Shown in pieces: positions 1-6,911 of a stretch of 64,000 nt of DNA (its first letter is position 1; every line of letters starts with the position of its first letter). A program made the position numbers and the translations under genes. Source of the DNA: CADCTQ01 sp963844325 (lineage in GTDB: Bacteria; Bacteroidota; Bacteroidia; Cytophagales; 172606-1); assembly GCA_963844325.1 (NCBI GenBank), contig CAWJNV010000002.1:992001-1056000 (forward strand), in the 5' to 3' direction. A model generated the notes under the pieces. The model had not been told where the DNA came from. It did not search any database and saw only the letters and a list, made by a program, of their open reading frames with translations.

Positions 1-2104
1 TCGTCGGTTAACCGGCAGAGCGCCGCCGTGGCCGACCTGGTGACCCCGCTTTCCGTGCAGGGGCTCAGCACCGAAGAGATCCGCAGCAATCCCGGGGGCA
101 ATTTCGACATTTCCAAAGTCGTGCAGGTGTTGCCGGGAGTAGCCAGCAACGGCACGGGGGGTGGGGCCCGCAACGACCTGATCATCCGCGGCGGGGCCCC
201 CAGCGAAAACGTGTATTACCTGGATGGCATCGAAATTCCCCTCATCAACCATTTTACCACCCAGGGCAGTGCGGGCGGGGCCACGGGCATCCTCAACGTT
301 TCGTTCATCGAAGACTTAAAATTAAGCACTTCCGCCTTCGACGCCCGCTACGACAACGCCCTGGCCTCCGTGTTCCAGTTCCGGCAGCGGGAGGGCAACC
401 CCGAGCGGTTTTCGGGCAACGTGCGCCTGAGCGGGTCCGAATTGGCCGCCACGCTGGAAGGGCCCCTGACCCCCAAAACCACCTACCTGGTTTCGGCCCG
501 CCGGTCGTATTTGCAGTTCCTGTTCAAGCTGCTCGACTTGCCCATCCGGCCCAATTACTGGGACTTCCAGTACAAGGTCACCCACAAACTGGATTCCAAA
601 ACCACGATTTCGGCCATTGGCGTGGGGGCCATCGACGAGTTCTCCTTCGGGGTGCCGCGCAACAGCACGCCCGAGAATGAATACATCCTGCGGTCCATTC
701 CCCTCAACAACCAGTGGAACTACACGGCGGGCCTGGCCGTGAAGCGACTCCTCAAAGACGGCTACGTGAACGTGGCCCTGAGCCGCAACGCCTTCAACAT
801 TGACCTCGAAAAGTTCGAAGACGGCCAGGGCAGTGCCGGGGGCCTCCCGACGCTGAGGGCCCGCTCCCGCGAAACCGAGAACAAGCTGCGGCTGGACGTG
901 AACAGTTTCGTGAACGGCTGGAAGTTCGCCTACGGCGTCTCGGGCCAGTACGTGCAGTACCGCAACGATTATTTCAACGTCTTCCGCCAGGAAATCCGGG
1001 GGGAAGACGGCGGGTTGATCCAGCCGGCCGTCACGGCGGATTTCAGCACCGACCTCGACTTCTTCCGCTACGGGGCTTTCGGGCAGGTGTCGCGCAGCGT
1101 GCTCGACAACAAGCTGGGCGTGGCGTTCGGGCTGCGCACGGACATGAATTCGTTTACCCGTACGGGGCAGAATCCGCTCAGGACCCTGTCGCCGCGCCTG
1201 TCGCTGTCCTACCGCCCGGGTACCCGGTGGGCCATCAACGCCTCGGTCGGCGCGTACAACAAACTGCCCACGTATACCGTGCTGGGCTACCGCGACGCGC
1301 AGGGCGAACTGGTGAACCGGGACGCAGACTACATCCGATCGATCCATTACGTAGCCGGGCATCGAATTCCTGCCCCGGGAAGACCTGCGCTTTACCCTGG
1401 AAGGGTTTTACAAAGACTACCGCAACTACCCCGTATCCCTCCGCGACGGCATTTCGCTGGCCAACCAGGGCGGCGACTTCGGGGCCATCGGCAACGAAGA
1501 CGTAGCCAGCACCGGCACCGGCCGGGCTTACGGACTGGAGTTCTACTTGCAGAAAAAGCTCACGGGCAGCCTCTTTTCGGTGTTCTCCTACACCTTCGTG
1601 CGCAGTGAGTTTGCCGGTGCCGACGGGCAGTACCGGCCCTCGGCCTGGGACTTCCGCCACCTGGTTTCGGCCCTGCTGGGCAAGAAGTTCAACCGGGGCT
1701 GGGAACTGGGGCTCAAGTACCGCTTTGCCGGCGGGGCGCCCTACACGCCTTTCGACGCCGAAGCTTCCCGGCTCAACTACGCCAGCCTGGGCACCGGCGT
1801 GCTCGACTACAGCCGGCTCAACGCGCAGCGGCTGGGGGCCTTCAACCAGCTTGACCTGCGGGTAGACAAGAAATGGAATTTCAGGCGCCTTACGCTCGAC
1901 GTGTTCCTCGACGTTACCAACGTGCTGGGCGTCCAGACGCCGGTGTACCCCAGCTATACGTTCGGGCGCACGGAAGACAACACCGGTTTTGCCACCACCG
2001 ACGGCGAGGCCCTGCGCACGGACGGCGCCAACGCCATTCCCCTCATCCTGGACGAGAACCGGGCCGTGCCGTTGCCCACCATCGGCTTCATCGTTGAATT
2101 TTAA
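1..2104 (+). pseudogene. TonB-dependent outer-membrane receptor, 5'-partial and frameshifted
   Basis: This is an outer-membrane beta-barrel of the SusC/CirA type that would take up a ligand using TonB energy. The frame is open from the first base, so the N-terminus lies outside the window. The first visible part is the plug domain (VVQVLPGVASN and the NDLIIRGGAPSENVYYLDG stretch), followed by aromatic-rich barrel strands. At about 1354-1361 the reading frame moves from frame 1 to frame 2. Reading GCCGGGCATC as GCCGGCATC restores ...HYVAG-IEFLPRED..., so one extra G explains the break. The second frame then runs to a stop at 2104 and ends in a terminal barrel strand (IGFIVEF). The protein is therefore either inactivated or the sequence has a homopolymer error. 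No SusD partner is visible. The receptor identity is secure; the substrate is unknown. Confidence 0.85.
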
Positions 2105-2146
2105 CCCAACCGGCGCATTCACCAACCACCAAACCGTTCACTGATC

Positions 2147-2962
2147 ATGCAAGCAAACATCGCAAAGTCTCCTTTCTTTCGCGCCGGCACGGCCGTACTG
2201 GTCCTCGGCAGCATCTTTGGCACCTACTTCCTGACCGGGCCGCGCAACCGCAAGCGCCAAACCGAGGTGTTCGAAAAAACGCAGGAAGACCTCGACCAGA
2301 ACCTGATTGCCCCGGCCAACGCCACTTTCCCCATCGTGTGGAGCGTGATCTACCCGGGCAACCTGGCCCTTGCCCTGCACCAGGCGCTGCCGGCGCAGTT
2401 GGATAATCCCCGCTACGGGCGGGCCATGCCCTGGCTGGCCGTCAGCTACGTCCTCAACGGGGTGTTCGGGTACTTCTTTTCCCAGGACACCAAAACGGGC
2501 CGGGTGGGCGGCAGCCTGACCACAATTGCCACGCTGCTGCCGGCGCTGCTGCTGCACCGGCAACTGCAAGAGGGCCGTACGGCCGTGCCGCCGCCGGAGG
2601 GGTTGCTGCGCAAATCCGTCAGCCTGTACGCCGGGTGGCTCACGGTGGCTTCAACCGTCAGCGTGGGCAACCTGCTGTTGCAGGCCGGCTACCGGGTGCC
2701 CCCCCGCCGGGCGGCCGGCTGGGCCTACGGGATGCTGCCCGTAACCGGCCTGCTGGGCCTGACGGTGGCAAAACGGCTGAACGACCCGTATTACCTGCTG
2801 CCGTTCGTGGCGGCCTTCCTGGGAATCACCGCAAAGCAAGCCGGCCGGCAGAACGGCGTGGCAGCCCTGGCCGGCACGTGGGCGGCAATCACCACGGCCC
2901 GGCTCGTGCGGCAGGCACAAGCCCGGGAAGCGCAAAAAACACCCGCCGCACTACTTGAGTAA
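2147..2962 (+). CDS. TspO/MBR-like (tryptophan-rich sensory) integral membrane protein
   Basis: A 271-residue membrane protein starting 42 bases after the receptor gene on the same strand. The N-terminus has one hydrophobic segment (about residues 12-28). The part after residue 60 contains further hydrophobic stretches (about 62-82, 95-113, 122-140, 157-180, 190-208, 217-232). The segment APANATFPIVWSVIYPG near residue 56 resembles the PAGYAFSIWGLIY signature of the TspO/MBR-related family (PF03073). TspO proteins bind tetrapyrroles and related ligands in membranes, but most are only about 160 residues long, so this is a long, divergent member. The tight spacing suggests co-transcription with the upstream receptor. 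The fold is moderately supported and the function is not. A generic multi-pass protein is the alternative. Confidence 0.5.
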   Translation: MQANIAKSPFFRAGTAVLVLGSIFGTYFLTGPRNRKRQTEVFEKTQEDLDQNLIAPANATFPIVWSVIYPGNLALALHQALPAQLDNPRYGRAMPWLAVSYVLNGVFGYFFSQDTKTGRVGGSLTTIATLLPALLLHRQLQEGRTAVPPPEGLLRKSVSLYAGWLTVASTVSVGNLLLQAGYRVPPRRAAGWAYGMLPVTGLLGLTVAKRLNDPYYLLPFVAAFLGITAKQAGRQNGVAALAGTWAAITTARLVRQAQAREAQKTPAALLE

Positions 2963-3085
2963 CTAGGGCTGGGACAGGAGGTGAGGCCAGGGCACTGTAA
3001 TAGGCTGGGACAACGTATGCCATATCGGTTTGGAATATCTTCCCCCATACCCCTGCCTTCTCCCGTACCAGTAAATGCATTGGGG

Positions 3086-3093
3086 TACATTTG
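3086..3093 (+). promoter_or_regulatory. Bacteroidota-type -7 promoter element
   Basis: TACATTTG is a perfect match to the TAnnTTTG -7 consensus of Bacteroidota sigma-ABfr promoters. It sits 25 bases before the ATG at 3118 and overlaps the alternative ATG at 3091, which helps decide the start of the downstream peptidase gene. No convincing -33 TTG box was seen. Confidence 0.5.
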
Positions 3094-3117
3094 CCGGAAG
3101 ACAACGCCCCCACCGCC

Positions 3118-4251
3118 ATGAGAACCGTATTTGTAACCTTGTTCGTTTGCTGGGTCACGGCTTCCGCCTGGGGGCAGCCCCGCAAACGGGCAAGGGAGTA
3201 CGGAATTACAATAGGGGTGCTGCCCCCGGGACCCCTCAACGCCATTACGGACGTAAAGGGCGTGAAAGTAGGGCACACCACCCTGATCCGGGACCAGCAC
3301 ATCCGGACGGGGGTGACGGCGATCCTGCCCCACGAGGGCAATCTGTTCGGGCAAAAGGTGCCGGCGGCCGTATGCGTGGGGAATGGGTTCGGCAAGCTGG
3401 CCGGCAGCACGCAGGTGCAGGAGTTAGGCAACCTGGAATCGCCCATTGTGCTCACCAATACCCTAAGCGTAGGCACGGCCCTGGACGCGGTGGTCCAGTT
3501 TACGTTGCAGGAGCCGGGCAACGAGCAGGTGCAGTCCGTGAATGCGGTCGTGGGGGAAACCAACGACGGGTATTTAAACGACATCCGCGGCCGGCACGTA
3601 ACCGTTGCCCACGTGCAGGAGGCCATCCGGCAGGCCAAAAGCGGCCCGGTGGCGGAGGGAAACGTGGGGGCCGGCACGGGTACGGTTTGCTTTGGCTTCA
3701 AAGGAGGGATTGGTACGGCCTCCCGGCTGTTGCCCGCATCCCTGGGCGGCTACACGGTAGGCGTACTGGTACAAACCAATTTTGGCGGGGTATTGCAGAT
3801 AGACGGCGCGCCGGTCGGCGAGGAACTCAAACAGTACTACCTGAGCAACGCCCTTACCGGCGGTGCCGACGGCTCCTGCATGATCGTCGTCGCTACCGAT
3901 GCCCCGGTGGATGCCCGCAACCTGGAACGGATGGCCCGGCGGGCCATGCTGGGCCTGGCTAAAACCGGGGGCATTGTCGCCAATGGCAGTGGCGATTACG
4001 TGATTGCTTTTTCTGCCCATCCCGGGCTGCGCGTGCCGCATGCCACTAAGGAGAAAACGCAGACCATGACCCTGCTCCGCAACGATGAGATGTCTTCGCT
4101 GTTCATGGCCGTCATTGAGGCGACCGAAGAGGCGATCATCAATTCCCTCACCAAAGCCGAGACCCTGGAAGGCCGGGAAAAGCACACCGTAGAAGCCCTG
4201 CCCCTCGACCGGGTGCTCAAGATCCTGAAACGCTACAACGCCGTCAAATAA
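3118..4251 (+). CDS. S58/P1 family peptidase (DmpA/BapA-type aminopeptidase), exported
   Basis: An N-terminal nucleophile hydrolase of peptidase family S58 (PF03576). The family includes L-aminopeptidase D-Ala-esterase/amidase DmpA and beta-peptidyl aminopeptidases, which self-cleave before a serine to form two subunits. Family motifs are the N-terminal NAITDVKGVKVGHTT, then GAGTGTVCFGFKGGIGTASR, VGVLVQTNFGG and GSCMIVVATDAP. The Ser of that GS pair is the expected nucleophile, at residue 253 counting from 3118, close to Ser250 of DmpA. The ATG at 3118 is chosen because it begins directly with a signal peptide (MRTVFVTLFV...ASAWGQ) and lies downstream of the -7 box. The ATG at 3091 would add nine residues. 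The length of 377 residues is normal for the family. It is probably periplasmic and appears monocistronic. Confidence 0.88.
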   Translation: MRTVFVTLFVCWVTASAWGQPRKRAREYGITIGVLPPGPLNAITDVKGVKVGHTTLIRDQHIRTGVTAILPHEGNLFGQKVPAAVCVGNGFGKLAGSTQVQELGNLESPIVLTNTLSVGTALDAVVQFTLQEPGNEQVQSVNAVVGETNDGYLNDIRGRHVTVAHVQEAIRQAKSGPVAEGNVGAGTGTVCFGFKGGIGTASRLLPASLGGYTVGVLVQTNFGGVLQIDGAPVGEELKQYYLSNALTGGADGSCMIVVATDAPVDARNLERMARRAMLGLAKTGGIVANGSGDYVIAFSAHPGLRVPHATKEKTQTMTLLRNDEMSSLFMAVIEATEEAIINSLTKAETLEGREKHTVEALPLDRVLKILKRYNAVK

Positions 4252-4314
4252 AACCCCGCGGGCCTGCGACCCGCCGGCCCCGGATGCCCGCAACCGGCGC
4301 GGTGGGGGAGGTAG

Positions 4315-5379
4315 TCAGACCCGGACCGGCCGCAGCGGGGCCAGCAGTTGCTGGAGGCGGGTCCGCAGCCGCAGGTTTTTGCGCAGGTTCCATTGCAGCA
4401 GGGGCCACTCCCGCTTCAGGTACCGGGCGGGATTGGGTTTGCCCTGGTAGTACCGGTGCACCAGCATCTTGTTGTAGCCGGCAAAGTGCAGGTTCTGGAA
4501 CCGGACTTCCTGCCGGAGCTGCTTGTGGTAGCAGTACACCTTCCCATCCCGGATTTCCAGTTTCTTCACCCCGTAGAACTCCTTGTCGTTGAGTTCATAG
4601 GTGTGTTCGCGGTTCAGGCCGGGCCATTCGCTCACGTTGTAGTCGTAGGTGGCCCCGTCGCGGATGGGGCTCAGGTCGAGGATGGGGTACTGGTCTTTGT
4701 ACTGCCGGTAGAACAGGTAGAGTACGTACATGTCGGAAATGAAGGCGGCCGGGTGCCCGGTGGCCTGCTTGTACCGGTAGTTTTCTTCGAGCCGGTGCAC
4801 CTTGCCGGGGGCGTACACGTCGCGGATGAAGTCGCAGAACTGCTCCAGAACCTCGCGGGTCCACAGCGAGTTGTGCATCAGGGCTTCTTCCATCTGCGCG
4901 TTGGGGTGCACGTAGAACGCCGCCGCGTAGTGCTTCATGCCGAGCCGCCGGTATTCTTCCTGCACGTTGCTGTAGAACATCAGGTCGGTGTCGCAGAGGT
5001 AGAACCGCTCGAAGGGAAACTGCCGCATGATTTCCCGCAGGATGAAGTACCGCTTGAGGCAATACATTTCGAACTGGTAAGGCTGCCAGGAGTAGTGCCG
5101 GTAATCCTTTTCGAACGGGTAGGCGGCCCGTTCGTAGGGCGTCACGTCTACGTGCGTGAGGAAGCTGAACCGGTTGTTGGCCTGGTCGCCGAACAGGTAG
5201 ATGGGGGCATCGGGGTTGTAGAGCCGGGCCTGCCGCATGGTGTAGTACAGGTAATCCTTGTACCCTCGATGGAGGAAAACGATGGGTATGGGTTGCTCAT
5301 CTGCATGCATGGGAACGATGGGTTGCTCGTGGTGGGTGGGTGGTCGGATGCCGGCAAGCGGGGAGACGCCGTTGCCCAT
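4315..5379 (-). CDS. Predicted glycosyltransferase with DXD motif
   Basis: A 354-residue soluble protein on the minus strand. The core starts near residue 30 (IPIVFLHRGYKDYLYYTMRQARLYNPDAPIYLFGD when split into its pieces), a typical GT-A beginning in which a name-of-sugar pocket follows the first strand. A DXD metal-binding motif lies at D130-T131-D132 in the context FYLCDTDLMFY, and an aromatic-rich C-terminal half follows. This resembles uncharacterised Bacteroidota glycosyltransferase-like proteins. Donor and acceptor cannot be read from the sequence. The ATG at 5379 is used, but Met24 (5310) would remove a poorly conserved leader and is equally possible. No other glycan genes flank it, so no pathway can be assigned. 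Confidence 0.6.
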   Translation of the reverse strand: MGNGVSPLAGIRPPTHHEQPIVPMHADEQPIPIVFLHRGYKDYLYYTMRQARLYNPDAPIYLFGDQANNRFSFLTHVDVTPYERAAYPFEKDYRHYSWQPYQFEMYCLKRYFILREIMRQFPFERFYLCDTDLMFYSNVQEEYRRLGMKHYAAAFYVHPNAQMEEALMHNSLWTREVLEQFCDFIRDVYAPGKVHRLEENYRYKQATGHPAAFISDMYVLYLFYRQYKDQYPILDLSPIRDGATYDYNVSEWPGLNREHTYELNDKEFYGVKKLEIRDGKVYCYHKQLRQEVRFQNLHFAGYNKMLVHRYYQGKPNPARYLKREWPLLQWNLRKNLRLRTRLQQLLAPLRPVRV

Positions 5380-5596
5380 TGCGCCGCAGTGCGTTTATCC
5401 TGCTTTACAGCATGCCGTGCCCCGAAAGGCGCTGTCCGCTTGAAAAATTTCCTGCATTGGTAACGAAAAATGCGCTTTTTTTATCCCGGCCCCCGATTAA
5501 AAAAATATTAAAAAAAATAACAGGAGCGGGAGAGCCGTTAACAATCAGGACACACGGGCGCGCCTTTAGTGAGCGGAATTCACTGGAAAAGCAGGT

Positions 5597-5602
5597 ATCT
5601 CC
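5597..5602. repeat. Left target-site duplication of the IS4-family element
   Basis: ATCTCC directly abuts the left inverted repeat and is repeated at 6833-6838 directly outside the right inverted repeat. This is the expected footprint of a transposition event. Confidence 0.75.
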
Positions 5603-5608
5603 ACTTTA

Positions 5609-5666
5609 GTACGGGACAAAACCCCGCCTCCAGCCCCTCTGCGGAGGTGGGGTTTTGTCCCGTACT
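5609..5666. terminator. Hairpin inside the left end of the insertion sequence
   Basis: Two 24-base arms (5609-5632 and 5643-5666), complementary with one mismatch, flank a short C-rich loop. The arms contain ACAAAACCCC and GGGGTTTTGT, so RNA from either strand would fold into a GC-rich stem bordered by T or A runs. The transposase stop codon (5668-5670) touches this hairpin. It therefore probably terminates transposase transcription and shields the element from inward read-through. Termination is inferred, not shown. Confidence 0.6.
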
Positions 5667-5667
5667 T

Positions 5668-6726
5668 TTATACAGGACACAAGTGGATAACTGATTTAAA
5701 ATCAAGGTTATTAAGGGTGAGGTTTTGCAGGTGGTCGAGTCCCCAGCGGAAAAGGCTTTTCCATTGGGCAGTCGTTTGGTCTTTAAAGGTCTTTAGCGGA
5801 ATGGATTTGCCCTCTTTGAGCAGCCATTGACCGGTTCTCAAGGCCCACACAGCCGAAAGGGATAAAACGAAAATGAGGGTCTTGATCCTTTTGGCCAGGT
5901 TTACCCGGCAGCTTTCCAGGTTGAAGCCCCGCGACTTGAAAGCGGCAAACAAGGTCTCGATTTGCCATCTCTGCTCATAGATGTGAGCCAGGCGCTTGGT
6001 CTTGGTGGCACTACCGACGATGAAGTAGTCGCCGTCGGGTAATTTCTGGCCAGCTAAGTAGAGCATGGTGCCATAGAGTTTACGTGGTTTGGAAAGTGTT
6101 CTCAACGTGGTGCATTCGAACAACTCGTGGAGTTTGATCTTCTTGTTATGATGAGTCAGGGTAGCACTCTTGCGCAAGCGGATGCAGAAGCGCATCTTTC
6201 GCAACACTAACTCCTTGAACCAGTCTTTACCGATGTACTCCCGGTCGGCTACCCACCAGATGTGCTGGTTTGGCTTGCGTTCAATCCAGTGGTCAAAACA
6301 ACTCAGCAAGGCTTTGCGCGTCGAGTAAGCCGTATTGCCCTGCCCGTTGTAGACCTGCCAGAGCAGGGGAACACTCATGCCCTGATGAGCAATGCCGATC
6401 ATAGTCACCTGTACCCACTTGCCGCGCATCTTCCACTCGGAGCGGTCCAGCGTCAAGTACACTTGTTTGCCCTGGCCGTACAACTGCCAGATCACTTTAC
6501 AGTACAAGCGGGGCGAGAACCGGAAATAACGGGCAAACCGCTGCAACTGCTTGTATTTGGCTTCCAGGTCCTTTTCACCCGGCAAAGCTTTGCTCCACTT
6601 GCTCAGGCCACTTTGGGTGAGTTTCAATAGGCCAACGATCAGATTGCAGATCAACTCGGTGCGCCGCTTTTCACAAGGAAAATGACCTTTGATTTGGGCA
6701 TATAACGCCCCTTGAATATCTTTCAT
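5668..6726 (-). CDS. IS4-family DDE transposase
   Basis: This enzyme cuts and joins the ends of the surrounding 1230-bp element. The 352-residue protein has the three catalytic acidic residues of the DDE fold: D94 in LTLDRSEW, D161 in VADREY and E257 in the YEQRWQIETLFAAFK box. That last box is the Y-(2)-R-(3)-E-(6)-K signature of the IS4 group (PF01609). The reading frame is intact and its length is normal for the family. The start ATG is 106 bases inside the right end, leaving space for a promoter there. Base composition is visibly lower in GC than the flanking genes, consistent with transfer from outside. Confidence 0.93.
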   Translation of the reverse strand: MKDIQGALYAQIKGHFPCEKRRTELICNLIVGLLKLTQSGLSKWSKALPGEKDLEAKYKQLQRFARYFRFSPRLYCKVIWQLYGQGKQVYLTLDRSEWKMRGKWVQVTMIGIAHQGMSVPLLWQVYNGQGNTAYSTRKALLSCFDHWIERKPNQHIWWVADREYIGKDWFKELVLRKMRFCIRLRKSATLTHHNKKIKLHELFECTTLRTLSKPRKLYGTMLYLAGQKLPDGDYFIVGSATKTKRLAHIYEQRWQIETLFAAFKSRGFNLESCRVNLAKRIKTLIFVLSLSAVWALRTGQWLLKEGKSIPLKTFKDQTTAQWKSLFRWGLDHLQNLTLNNLDFKSVIHLCPV

Positions 6727-6832
6727 GAGGGAGTAGAGGTTGGGTAATTCGCGGTTTGGTCACCTTAAAATTACCCCCCTTCTGGGACTCTACTCCCTAC
6801 TTTTGTCCTGTACTAAAGTCCCGTACTAAAGT

Positions 6833-6838
6833 ATCTCC
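6833..6838. repeat. Right target-site duplication of the IS4-family element
   Basis: ATCTCC follows immediately after the right inverted repeat and matches 5597-5602. Confidence 0.75.
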
Positions 6839-6911
6839 GTAAATAAGCATTCACTTCAAAGGGCGTCCTCTCCCTGATCATACGACCCTCGACCCTGCCG
6901 CCAAGCACGCG

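Larger units (their letters stand above)
5603..6832 (-). mobile_element. Complete IS4-family insertion sequence (1230 bp)
   Basis: The outer ends are a perfect 15-bp inverted repeat, ACTTTAGTACGGGAC at 5603-5617 and its complement at 6818-6832, bounded by the ATCTCC duplication. A second, inner pair of related repeats is present: TACAGGACACAAG from 5671 and the complement of CTTTTGTCCTGTA at 6801-6813. Between outer and inner left repeats lies a 24-bp arm hairpin (5609-5666) that has no counterpart at the right end. The element carries one transposase gene and sits between two chromosomal genes without visibly breaking either. The intact ends and intact transposase suggest recent activity. 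Confidence 0.85.

Noticed and set aside
322..1362. A 346-codon minus-strand frame in the receptor gene
   Set aside because: Antisense shadow of the TonB receptor; low-complexity composition.
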